Shown: positions 8,961 through 16,761 of the stretch, piece after piece
Layout: every line of letters begins with the position of its first letter
Position numbering within the stretch: the first letter of the stretch is position 1
NCBI RefSeq assembly: GCF_039555755.1
Contig: NZ_CP154631.1
Location: 2,976,001-3,040,000, forward strand
DNA length: 64,000 bases
Direction of reading: 5' to 3'
Origin: Pseudomonas sediminis
GTDB lineage: Bacteria; Pseudomonadota; Gammaproteobacteria; Pseudomonadales; Pseudomonadaceae
The notes under the pieces: model-generated
The model's input: the letters and a program-made list of their open reading frames with translations, nothing else
Told to the model about the DNA's origin: nothing
Database searches by the model: none
Translations under genes and position numbers: made by a program

Positions 8961-10265
8961 GTGAAGCCGGTCAAAGTAGGCATCTGTGGGTTGGGCACCG
9001 TCGGTGGCGGTACGTTGAATGTACTCAAGCGCAATGCCGAGGAGATTACCCGGCGCGCCGGTCGCGGCATCGAGATTGCCCAGATCGCCATTCGCTCGCC
9101 CAAGCCGCAGTACGACACCACCGGCATTGCCATGACCAGCGACGTGTTCGAGCTGGTCAACAACCCCGAGATCGATATCGTCATCGAGCTGATCGGCGGC
9201 TACACCCTGGCCAAGGAACTGGTGCTCAAGGCCATCGACAACGGCAAGCATGTGGTCACCGCCAACAAGGCGCTGATCGCCGTGCACGGCAACGAGATCT
9301 TCGCCAAGGCGCGCGAGAAGGGCGTGATCGTCGCTTTCGAAGCCGCCGTGGCTGGCGGCATCCCGGTGATCAAGGCGATTCGCGAAGGCCTCTCGGCCAA
9401 CCGCATCAACTGGCTGGCCGGCATCATCAACGGCACCGGCAACTTCATCCTCACCGAGATGCGCGAGAAGGGCCGTGCCTTCGAGGACGTGCTCAAGGAG
9501 GCGCAGGCGCTGGGTTACGCCGAGGCCGATCCGACCTTCGACGTCGAGGGCATCGATGCCGCGCACAAGCTGACCATCCTCGCGTCCATCGCCTTCGGCA
9601 TTCCGCTGCAGTTCGACAAGGCCTACACCGAAGGCATCACCAAGCTGACCACGGCTGACGTGAACTACGCCGAGGCGCTGGGCTATCGCATCAAGCACCT
9701 GGGCGTGGCTCGTCGCACCGATGCCGGTATCGAGCTGCGTGTACACCCGACGCTGATTCCGGCTGACCGCCTCATCGCCAACGTCAATGGCGTAATGAAC
9801 GCAGTGATGGTCAACGGCGATGCGGTTGGCAGCACCCTGTATTACGGCGCCGGTGCCGGTATGGAGCCGACCGCCTCGGCCGTGGTGGCCGATCTGGTGG
9901 ACGTGGTGCGTGCGCTGACCACCGACCCGACCAATCGCGTGCCGCACCTGGCCTTCCAGCCGGACTCGCTGTCCGATCACCCGATCCTGCCGATCGAGCA
10001 ATGCGAGAGCGCCTATTACCTGCGCATCCAGGCCAAGGATCATCCGGGTGTGCTGGCTCAGGTGGCGAGCATCCTGTCCGAGCGCGGCATCAACATCGAG
10101 TCGATCATGCAGAAGGAAGTCGAGGAGCAGGACGGCCTGGTGCCGATGATCCTCGTCACCCATCGTGTGGTCGAGGCGCGTATCATCGAGGCCATTGCCG
10201 CCATGGAAGCGCTGGATGGCGTGACCTCGCCGGTCATGCGTCTGCGCGTCGAACAGCTCAACTAA
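8961..10265 (+). CDS. hom: Homoserine dehydrogenase
   Basis: NAD(P)-dependent reduction of aspartate semialdehyde to homoserine in the Thr/Met branch. It has 434 residues. The Rossmann motif GLGTVGGG is near the N-terminus, the catalytic domain contains NYAEALGYRIK and the GGAGMEPTASAVVADL-like stretch (GAGMEPTASAV), and a C-terminal ACT domain (HPGVLAQVASILSERGINIE) suggests threonine feedback control. GTG at 8961 (MKPVKVGICGLG) was chosen because GGGGA lies 7 bp upstream; a TTG two codons earlier (8955) is the alternative. thrC follows 92 bp downstream. Confidence 0.96.
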   Translation: MKPVKVGICGLGTVGGGTLNVLKRNAEEITRRAGRGIEIAQIAIRSPKPQYDTTGIAMTSDVFELVNNPEIDIVIELIGGYTLAKELVLKAIDNGKHVVTANKALIAVHGNEIFAKAREKGVIVAFEAAVAGGIPVIKAIREGLSANRINWLAGIINGTGNFILTEMREKGRAFEDVLKEAQALGYAEADPTFDVEGIDAAHKLTILASIAFGIPLQFDKAYTEGITKLTTADVNYAEALGYRIKHLGVARRTDAGIELRVHPTLIPADRLIANVNGVMNAVMVNGDAVGSTLYYGAGAGMEPTASAVVADLVDVVRALTTDPTNRVPHLAFQPDSLSDHPILPIEQCESAYYLRIQAKDHPGVLAQVASILSERGINIESIMQKEVEEQDGLVPMILVTHRVVEARIIEAIAAMEALDGVTSPVMRLRVEQLN

Positions 10266-10270
10266 CTCGG

Positions 10271-10336
10271 GCTGCAGGCTGCAGGCTACAGGCCGCAGGC
10301 GAATTTGCCTGAAGCCTGAGGCCTGAGGCCTGAGGC
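10271..10336. repeat. Heptanucleotide tandem repeats with dyad between hom and thrC
   Basis: Four direct 7-bp units of form GCYRCAG (10271-10298) are followed by a small inverted repeat CAGGC-GAATTT-GCCTG (10296-10311) and four units of form CCTGARG (10308-10335). It fills most of the 92 bp gap. No function can be read from it. Confidence 0.8.
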
Positions 10337-10357
10337 CAAAACCGAAGGTTTTGAACA

Positions 10358-11767
10358 ATGCGCTATATCAGTACCCGCGGCCAGGCGCCGGCCCTGAATT
10401 TCGAAGACGTGCTGCTGGCTGGCCTGGCCAGTGACGGCGGCCTCTACGTGCCGGAGAATCTGCCGCGTTTCACCGTCGAGGAAATCGCTTCCTGGGCCGG
10501 TTTGCCGTATCACGAGCTGGCCTTCCGGGTGATGCGCCCGTTCGTTGCCGGCTCCATCGCCGACGCCGATTTCAAGAAGATTCTCGAGGAAACCTACGGC
10601 GTGTTCGCTCATAACGCCGTGGCGCCGCTGCGCCAGCTGAACGGTAACGAGTGGGTGCTGGAGCTGTTCCACGGCCCGACCCTGGCGTTCAAGGACTTCG
10701 CTCTGCAGCTGCTCGGTCGCTTGCTCGACCATGTGCTGGCCAAGCGCGGCGAGCGCGTGGTGATCATGGGCGCCACCAGTGGCGACACCGGCTCGGCGGC
10801 CATCGAAGGCTGCAAGGCCTGCGATAATGTCGATATCTTCATCATGCACCCGCACAACCGCGTGTCCGAGGTGCAGCGCCGGCAGATGACCACCATCCTC
10901 GGTGAGAACATCCACAACATCGCCATCGAAGGCAACTTCGACGACTGCCAGGAGATGGTCAAGGCCAGCTTCGCCGACCAGGGCTTCCTCAAGGGCACTC
11001 GTCTGGTGGCGGTCAACTCGATCAACTGGGCGCGGATCATGGCCCAGATCGTCTACTACTTCCACGCGGCACTGCAGCTCGGTGCGCCGGCGCGTTCCAT
11101 CGCCTTCTCGGTGCCGACCGGCAACTTCGGCGACATCTTCGCCGGCTACCTGGCGCGCAACATGGGCCTGCCGGTCAGCCAGCTGATCGTCGCGACCAAC
11201 CGCAACGACATCCTGCACCGCTTCATGAGCGGCAATCAGTACGTCAAGGAAACCCTGCACCCGACCCTGTCGCCGTCGATGGACATCATGGTCTCGTCCA
11301 ACTTCGAGCGCCTGCTGTTCGACCTGCACGGCCGCAATGGCGCCGCCATCGCTAGCCTGATGGACAGCTTCAAGCAGGGCGGCGGCTTCAGCGTCGAGGA
11401 AGATCGCTGGACCGAGGCGCGCAAGCTGTTCGATTCGCTGGCGGTGAACGACGAGCAGACCTGCGAGACCATCACCGAGGTGTACAAGGAGTGCGGCGAG
11501 CTGCTGGATCCGCACACCGCCATCGGCGTGCGCGCCGCGCGTGAGTGCCGTCGCAGCCTGGCGACGCCCATGGTGGTGCTGGGTACTGCGCATCCGGTCA
11601 AATTCCCTGAGGCAGTGGAAAAGGCCGGCATCGATGCGGTCCCTGCACTGCCGGCGCACCTGACCGATCTGTTCCAGCGCGAGGAGCGCTGCACGGTGCT
11701 GGCTAACGACCTGAAGGCCGTGCAGCAGTTCGTCGCGGCTCACGGTAATCGCGGCAAACCGCTCTGA
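10358..11767 (+). CDS. thrC: Threonine synthase
   Basis: PLP enzyme converting O-phosphohomoserine to threonine, of 469 residues. The N-terminus MRYISTRGQAPALNFEDVLLAGLASDGGLYVPE is diagnostic (only part quoted here matters: STRG and DGGLYVPE). The PLP lysine lies in GPTLAFKDFALQ, and the phosphate-binding loop in GATSGDTGSAA. It follows hom, as in other pseudomonads where hom-thrC are co-transcribed. Confidence 0.97.
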   Translation: MRYISTRGQAPALNFEDVLLAGLASDGGLYVPENLPRFTVEEIASWAGLPYHELAFRVMRPFVAGSIADADFKKILEETYGVFAHNAVAPLRQLNGNEWVLELFHGPTLAFKDFALQLLGRLLDHVLAKRGERVVIMGATSGDTGSAAIEGCKACDNVDIFIMHPHNRVSEVQRRQMTTILGENIHNIAIEGNFDDCQEMVKASFADQGFLKGTRLVAVNSINWARIMAQIVYYFHAALQLGAPARSIAFSVPTGNFGDIFAGYLARNMGLPVSQLIVATNRNDILHRFMSGNQYVKETLHPTLSPSMDIMVSSNFERLLFDLHGRNGAAIASLMDSFKQGGGFSVEEDRWTEARKLFDSLAVNDEQTCETITEVYKECGELLDPHTAIGVRAARECRRSLATPMVVLGTAHPVKFPEAVEKAGIDAVPALPAHLTDLFQREERCTVLANDLKAVQQFVAAHGNRGKPL

Positions 11768-11783
11768 GGTGTTCTGCTTCGAT

Positions 11784-11817
11784 GAAACCGGCGCCCTTGT
11801 GGCGCCGGTTTCGTTTG
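11784..11817. terminator. Terminator hairpin after thrC
   Basis: A perfect 12-bp stem, GAAACCGGCGCC (11784-11795) / GGCGCCGGTTTC (11801-11812), with loop CTTGT and a short T-rich tail. It lies between the convergent thrC and the small membrane-protein gene and could serve both. Confidence 0.7.
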
Positions 11818-11825
11818 TGGCTGGC

Positions 11826-12077
11826 TCAGAGGGCGAAGATCAGTGCCAGCAGCGCCATCAGAATGATCAGGATCAGCCAGATCAGTGCGTTCAGGCGACT
11901 GGCTCGCACGACGCCGGCGCCGCGCAGATGCACGGGTGGATCGTCTTCCAGGTATTGATCGATGCGACGTTCGGCTTCCTGCTGATCGTTGGCCAGGTAT
12001 TCGCTCAGTAGGTCGATGGCGGCCTGACGTTGGCCTGCATGCACGAGCTGGCGTACTGCGGGTGGGAGTTCATTCAT
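11826..12077 (-). CDS. Small single-pass membrane protein, unknown function
   Basis: 83 residues. The first 55 are charged and helical (PPAVRQLVHAGQRQAAIDLLSEYL, and an acidic IDQYLEDD stretch), followed by one hydrophobic C-terminal segment (LIWLILIILMALLALIFAL), suggesting a tail-anchored protein. I do not recognise a named family. Convergent with thrC and divergent from yjfI. Start ATG is preceded on its strand by a purine-poor region, so the start is moderately supported. Confidence 0.65.
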   Translation of the reverse strand: MNELPPAVRQLVHAGQRQAAIDLLSEYLANDQQEAERRIDQYLEDDPPVHLRGAGVVRASRLNALIWLILIILMALLALIFAL

Positions 12078-12312
12078 GGCACTGTCTGTCTCTCGGGTTG
12101 GCGGTCATAACTGAGACCCGGTTAGCGCTTTTTTGCGTGCGCAACGAAGGTACCTGGGGTTTAATTCGACACTTCGCGAATGGATGCGTTTTAGCCGAAT
12201 CATGGATGAGCCCAGGTGCCTGCCTCTCTTCTTCCCATTCCAGTCCGCTTTTCGGTTGTCTTGCGCCGAGGATGACGCCTGCGCGCTCGTCTGACGAACG
12301 GCATCACATTTA

Positions 12313-12356
12313 TCACATGTGAGTTCTTTACATGTTCACATGTAAGGGTCTAGTCT
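12313..12356 (+). promoter_or_regulatory. Twin palindromes in the yjfI promoter
   Basis: TCACATGTGA (12313-12322) is a perfect 10-bp palindrome. TTACATGT-TC-ACATGTAA (12328-12345) is a perfect 8+8 inverted repeat. Both share the ACATGT core. A possible -35 TTTACA (12327-12332) sits in the second palindrome, 18 bp from a weak -10 TAGTCT (12351-12356), directly before the yjfI ATG. This looks like an operator for a dimeric regulator overlapping the promoter; the regulator is unknown. Confidence 0.55.
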
Positions 12357-12363
12357 GCGACTC

Positions 12364-12984
12364 ATGGACAACAAATCATCAGCCCATTACCAGCGTCTTT
12401 ATCGCCAGCGTCTGCGTGAGCAGGGGTTGGTCAAGAAGGAAGTCTGGATCTTGCCCGAGCATGCGCCGTTGTTGGTCGCGTTCGAGCGCAAACTGCGCCA
12501 GCCACAGTCACTGCTGGCTTCGATGGAGAAGGAGGAGGGTATGAGCATGCCTCAAGTTTGGACCGCCCAGGCGCTGCATGAAGCGCTGGCGGCAACGGAA
12601 CTGTTCCAAAGCGCTCAGGCCAGTATCGAGCTGATTCAAGGTGCCGATGCCAGCCTGCACATCACCATGCGTGAGTACGGCGACCTGCCGTTGTTCATCG
12701 CTGTATTCGGTGAGCAGATCATCGTCGAGGCGTTGCTCTGGCCGGCGGCGGACGTGAAGGATGCGGCGACATTCAACGAAGAAGTACTGCGTACCCACAA
12801 GCTGTTCCCGCTGTCGTCCATAGGCCTGGAAAAAATGGGCGACGGGCGCGATTGCTACACCATGTTCGGCGCGTTGAGCTCGTCCTCGACCTTGTCCGAT
12901 GTGGTGTTCGAAATCGAGTTGCTGGCGGACAACGTGATCAAGGCCACCGAAGCCTATGAAGGCTTCCTCAAGTCCGGCGCCTGA
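12364..12984 (+). CDS. yjfI: YjfI-like protein (DUF2170)
   Basis: 206 residues. The N-terminal basic part (HYQRLYRQRLREQGLVKKEVWILPEHAPLL; key feature is the RLREQGLVKKEVWI run) resembles a short DNA- or partner-binding extension, and the rest (about 65-206) matches the DUF2170 core with MREYGDLPLFIAVFGEQIIVEALLW-type strands and VFEIELLADNVI near the end. In E. coli yjfI also precedes a PspA paralogue (yjfJ). Here pspA starts 14 bp downstream after GAGAGGAG. Function unknown; association with the PspA membrane-stress module is inferred from context. Confidence 0.85.
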   Translation: MDNKSSAHYQRLYRQRLREQGLVKKEVWILPEHAPLLVAFERKLRQPQSLLASMEKEEGMSMPQVWTAQALHEALAATELFQSAQASIELIQGADASLHITMREYGDLPLFIAVFGEQIIVEALLWPAADVKDAATFNEEVLRTHKLFPLSSIGLEKMGDGRDCYTMFGALSSSSTLSDVVFEIELLADNVIKATEAYEGFLKSGA

Positions 12985-12998
12985 GAGGAGAGAAGACG

Positions 12999-13694
12999 AT
13001 GAATGTCTGGAGCAAAATGCTGACGGCACTGCGTGGCGGTGCCAATGAAGTGGGTGAGGCGGTGGTCGACAGCCAGGCCCTGCGCATCCTCGATCAGGAA
13101 ATTCGCGACGCCGATGTCGAGCTGCGCAAGTCCAAGGAAGCACTGGCCGAGATCATGGCCAAGCACAAGCTGGCAAGCGACAAGGTGAACAAGAGTGCGG
13201 CGAGCATCGCCGAGTACGAACAGTACGCGCTCAAGGCGCTCGAGGCCGGCAACGAGACCCTGGCCAAGGAAGTCGCCGAGAAGATCGCCAATCTGGAAAT
13301 CGAACAGGCCAGCGAGCGCGAACAGGCCGATGGCTTCGCCGCCAGCGTGGCGCAACTGCGCAAGGCCGTGACCCAGGCCGAGGGCAACATCAAGCGCCTC
13401 AAGCAGCAGGTGGATACGGTCAAGGCTACCGAGAGCGTGCAGAAGGCGCAGATGGCCGTGGCCCAGCGTTACGGCGGCTCGCAGGCCAAGCTGCAGACTG
13501 CGGTCGAGTCGCTTGAGCGTATCAAGCAGAAGCAAGCCGAGCGCGCGGCGAAGATGGAGGCCTCGGCCGAGCTGGCTGCTACCAGCGCGCCGGACGATTC
13601 GCTGGAAGCCAAGCTGCGTGCGGCCGGCATCAAGGCCGACAATGCCAGCGCCGACAGCGTGCTGGCCAGGTTGAAGGACAAGGCCAAGTCCTGA
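12999..13694 (+). CDS. PspA/IM30-family (ESCRT-III-like) membrane protein
   Basis: 231 residues, nearly all long coiled coil, beginning MNVWSKMLTALRGGANEVGEAVVD and continuing DQEIRDADVELRKSKEALAEIM. This is the PspA/Vipp1/YjfJ fold, a peripheral inner-membrane protein that polymerises on damaged membranes and belongs to the ESCRT-III superfamily. Closest by context to YjfJ. Co-directional with yjfI (14 bp gap). A hairpin terminator follows, so downstream expression may depend on readthrough or another promoter. Confidence 0.93.
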   Translation: MNVWSKMLTALRGGANEVGEAVVDSQALRILDQEIRDADVELRKSKEALAEIMAKHKLASDKVNKSAASIAEYEQYALKALEAGNETLAKEVAEKIANLEIEQASEREQADGFAASVAQLRKAVTQAEGNIKRLKQQVDTVKATESVQKAQMAVAQRYGGSQAKLQTAVESLERIKQKQAERAAKMEASAELAATSAPDDSLEAKLRAAGIKADNASADSVLARLKDKAKS

Positions 13695-13707
13695 ACGATG
13701 CGTAGAT

Positions 13708-13732
13708 AACGGGGCGCTGGCGCCCCGTTTCC
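13708..13732 (+). terminator. Hairpin after pspA
   Basis: AACGGGGCG (13708-13716), loop CTGG, CGCCCCGTT (13721-13729) followed by TTCCC. A strong stem with a poor T-run lying 20 bp before yqiJ; it may attenuate rather than end transcription. Confidence 0.6.
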
Positions 13733-13753
13733 CTAACCCAGGGAAAGGAAAAA

Positions 13754-14395
13754 ATGGAACTCTTCCTGCAGACAGCGCTGTCATTCCCCACCGCCATCTA
13801 CAGCTTCCTGCTGTGCGTGGCGGTGATCTATTGGCTGGTGGTCGCCGCCGGCCTGCTCGAAGTCGATCTGCTCGACGTCGAGGCCGACTCGATGATGGAT
13901 GGCGCCGGTCAGACCGAAGGTCTTGCCGGCCTGCTCTACAAGCTCAAGCTCGATGGCGTGCCGGTCACCCTGGTGCTGACGCTGCTGTTCTTCTTCGGCT
14001 GGTTCATCTGTTACTTCATCGAACTATGGCTGCTGCGCCACCTGCCGCTGGGCATCCTGCGTTACCCGCTGGGATTGGTGGTGATCGCTGGAGCCTTCGT
14101 GGTGGCAGCGCCTCTGTGCGCGGCGATCTGCCGGCCGCTAAGACCGCTGTTTCACAAGGTCGAGGCGATCAGCAGCAAATCCGTGCTGGGGCAGGTAGCG
14201 GTGGTGCGCAGCGGCCGAGTCACCGCCAGCCATGGCGAGGCGGTGCTGGAAGATGGCGGCGCCGGTTTGATCCTGCGCGTGCGCGCCGACGAGACGCTGG
14301 GCTTCAAGCGCGGTGACCGTGTGGTGCTGCTGGAGTATCTGGCGGCCGAACACGCCTACCGCATCATTACCGAAGAAGAATTTCGAGGCGTCTAG
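13754..14395 (+). CDS. yqiJ: YqiJ-like OB-fold membrane protein (DUF1449)
   Basis: 213 residues with three hydrophobic segments (about 12-33, 70-92, 97-120) and a C-terminal soluble OB-fold (about 138-213: VLGQVAVVRSGRVTASHGEAVLEDG, of which the GxVxxGxVT-like pattern matters), resembling NfeD proteins that pair with flotillins. The ATG follows GGAAAGG. It precedes the flotillin gene yqiK, the same pair found in E. coli. NfeD/YqiJ proteins are thought to organise flotillin membrane domains; a direct partnership here is inference. Confidence 0.87.
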   Translation: MELFLQTALSFPTAIYSFLLCVAVIYWLVVAAGLLEVDLLDVEADSMMDGAGQTEGLAGLLYKLKLDGVPVTLVLTLLFFFGWFICYFIELWLLRHLPLGILRYPLGLVVIAGAFVVAAPLCAAICRPLRPLFHKVEAISSKSVLGQVAVVRSGRVTASHGEAVLEDGGAGLILRVRADETLGFKRGDRVVLLEYLAAEHAYRIITEEEFRGV

Positions 14396-14484
14396 CCTCT
14401 GCCGACAATCCGTACGTAACAGAGGGTAGGCAGCCTAGGCGTGGCCGAACCTGCCTGCACAACTAGCAAAGGAGTACAGCTGTA

Positions 14485-16530
14485 ATGGAAAACGTCATTC
14501 CCTTCATCGTCGGGGCAGGGCTGGTCGTCCTCTTCATCATTGCCCTGATTGCCCTGTTCAAGGCCTTCTACATCAAGGTTCCGCAGGGCACGGCGCTGAT
14601 CGTCAACGACATGTCGTCCACGCCCAAGGTGCATTTCACCGGCTCGCTGGTGTACCCGGTGATCCACCTCAAGGAGTTCATGAAGATCTCCCTGATCACC
14701 CTGGAAGTGGATCGTCGCGGCAAGGACGGCCTGATCTGCCGCGATAACATGCGTGCCGACATCACCGTGGCGTTCTACCTGCGCGTCAACGAGACCCAGG
14801 AAGACGTGCTCAAGGTGGCCAAGGCCATCGGCGTCGAGCGCGCCTCCGACCGCGCGGCGGTCAACGAGCTGTTCAACGCCAAGTTCTCCGAGGCGCTGAA
14901 GACCGTCGGCAAGCAGTTCGATTTCGTCCAGCTATTCGAGAATCGCCAGGACTTCCGTGATCGTATCGTCGAGGTCATCGGCAACGACCTCAACGGCTAC
15001 GTGCTGGAAGACGTGGCCATCGACTACCTGGAGCAGACGGCCAAGCATTCGCTGGACCCGAGCAACATCCTCGACGCCGAAGGTATCCGCAAGATCACCG
15101 AGCTGACCGCTGCGCAGAACGTCATCACCAACGAGCTGGAGCGCAACGAAGAGCTGGCGATCAAGAAGAAGAACGTCGAAACCCGCGAGGCGACCCTGGC
15201 TCTGGAGCGTCAGCAGGCCGATGCCGAGGCGCGGCAGAAGCGTGAGATCGAAACCATCCAGGCGCGTGAGCAGGCCGAGACCCTCAAGGTCAAGGAAGAA
15301 GAGCGCCTGAAGGCCGAGCAGGCACGCATCCAGACTCAGGAGCAGATCGACATCCGTGAGGAGAATGCCTCGCGCGAAGTCGAAGTGGCGGAGCAGAACC
15401 GCGAGCGTGCGGTCACGATCGAGAAGGAAAAGGTCGTGCGTGCCCAGCAACTGGAAATCGTTGCCCGCGAGCGTGAAGTCGAGCTGCAGCGCATCGAGAA
15501 GGAAAAGGCGCTGGAAGAAGAGCGCAAGAACATCGCGGCGGTGATTCGCGAGCGCGTGGCGGTCGAGAAGACCGTGGCGCAGGAAGAAGAGCGCATCAAG
15601 GAAGTGCGTGAAGTCTCCGAGGCAGAGCGCCTCAAGCAGGTCACCGTGCTCAATGCCCAGGCCGAAGCCGAGCAGGAGCTGGTGCGCCAGGTCAAACAGG
15701 CCGAAGCCGACGAGACCCGTTCCAAGCACAAGGCGGTGGAGATCAACACCCTGGCCCAGGCCGAGCTGGAAGCAGCGGCCAAGAGTGCCGAGGCCAAGAA
15801 GAAGCTGGCCGAAGGGATCGAAGCCGAGCGCGCTGCGCCCGGTCTGGCCGACGCCAAGGTGCGTGAAGTCACTGCTGCGGCCAAGGAGAAGGAAGGCCTG
15901 GCCGAGGCTCGCGTGCAGGCCGAGCGTCTGATCGCCGAAGCCAAGGGCGAGCAGGAGAAAGGTCTGGCGCAGGCGCGTGTCATCGAGGCGCAAGCCGCTG
16001 CCAAGGAAAAAGACGGCCTGGCCGACGCCAAGGTGCTGGAAGAGAAGCTCGGCGCCCAGGCGCGCGGCGAAGAACAGCTCGGCGCGGCCAAGGCCAAGGC
16101 CACCCAGGACCTGGGTCTGGCCGAGGCGCAGGTGCTGCTGGAGCGTCTGAACGCCGAGGCCGAAGGCCTGGGCAAGAAGTTCGGCGCGCTGGATTCGCTC
16201 AGCGACAACGCGCGTGCTCACGAAGAGTTCCGCATGCAGCTGGAGAAGAGCTTCGAGGAAGCCATGGCCGCCATCGCCGCCAACAAGGACATCGCCAAGG
16301 ATCAGGCCGAAGTGCTGGCCACCGCGCTGGCCAAGGCGAAGATCGAGATCGTCGGCGGCGAGGGCGACTTCTTCAACTCCTTCGCCAAGTCGCTGTCGGT
16401 GGGCAAGGCCATCGAAGGCGTGGTGGGCAAGAGCCCGGTGGTGCAGGACGTGCTGTCGCGTCTGCTGGCTGGCAAGGCCGCAGCTGCCGCGCCGGTGGCT
16501 GCGCCGAGCGCAGGCCCCGAGCAGGCCTGA
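14485..16530 (+). CDS. yqiK: Flotillin-family protein YqiK
   Basis: 681 residues. An N-terminal transmembrane segment (about 5-27, FIVGAGLVVLFIIALIALF) is followed by an SPFH/Band 7 domain (about 28-200, with YIKVPQGTALIVNDMSS) and a very long Ala/Glu/Lys/Arg-rich coiled coil (about 230-580) rich in EARV, AEAK and KEKDGLADAKV-type repeats, then a flexible Ala/Pro tail. Flotillins scaffold detergent-resistant membrane patches. The ATG follows AAAGGAG. YqiJ is immediately upstream. Length and architecture fit the E. coli YqiK class. Confidence 0.93.
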   Translation: MENVIPFIVGAGLVVLFIIALIALFKAFYIKVPQGTALIVNDMSSTPKVHFTGSLVYPVIHLKEFMKISLITLEVDRRGKDGLICRDNMRADITVAFYLRVNETQEDVLKVAKAIGVERASDRAAVNELFNAKFSEALKTVGKQFDFVQLFENRQDFRDRIVEVIGNDLNGYVLEDVAIDYLEQTAKHSLDPSNILDAEGIRKITELTAAQNVITNELERNEELAIKKKNVETREATLALERQQADAEARQKREIETIQAREQAETLKVKEEERLKAEQARIQTQEQIDIREENASREVEVAEQNRERAVTIEKEKVVRAQQLEIVAREREVELQRIEKEKALEEERKNIAAVIRERVAVEKTVAQEEERIKEVREVSEAERLKQVTVLNAQAEAEQELVRQVKQAEADETRSKHKAVEINTLAQAELEAAAKSAEAKKKLAEGIEAERAAPGLADAKVREVTAAAKEKEGLAEARVQAERLIAEAKGEQEKGLAQARVIEAQAAAKEKDGLADAKVLEEKLGAQARGEEQLGAAKAKATQDLGLAEAQVLLERLNAEAEGLGKKFGALDSLSDNARAHEEFRMQLEKSFEEAMAAIAANKDIAKDQAEVLATALAKAKIEIVGGEGDFFNSFAKSLSVGKAIEGVVGKSPVVQDVLSRLLAGKAAAAAPVAAPSAGPEQA

Positions 16531-16761
16531 GCACCCAGCCTGTAGGGTGGGCTTCAGCCCACCAAGCAGGTAGTCGGTAGGGTGGACGACGCGCAGCTTG
16601 TCCACGTCGCCAATGCTGGACAAAAACAGCGTTGTCCACCCTGCCGATCATGCCGAGCCTTGTGGGAGGGGCTTTAGCCGCGAGCCTCCCGCGTTTTTTC
16701 AGAGCCCTCGCCCTGCTGAGCGGGCGAGGGTGCTCGATGCCGCCTATCCAGGAATAACACG
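16531..16761. other. Palindrome-rich gap between flotillin and AAA genes
   Basis: No gene. It holds several imperfect inverted repeats: GTGGGCTTCAGCCCAC near 16547, a GGTGGAC...GTCCACC pair around 16579-16640, a REP-like stem GGGAGG (16664-16669)/CCTCCC (16685-16690) followed by GCGTTTTTT (possible terminator), and a perfect 9-bp stem CCCTCGCCC (16705-16713)/GGGCGAGGG (16722-16730) shortly before the next start. No convincing promoter is visible. Confidence 0.7.

Noticed and set aside
8826..10358. Long minus-strand frame opposite hom, and a similar one opposite thrC (10286-11743)
   Set aside because: Same antisense high-GC artefact; both are covered by well-supported hom and thrC genes.
14932..16623. 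563-codon minus-strand frame opposite the flotillin coiled coil
   Set aside because: The Leu/Gly/Asp-rich product is the mirror of a Glu/Ala/Lys coiled coil; it has no plausible start signal.
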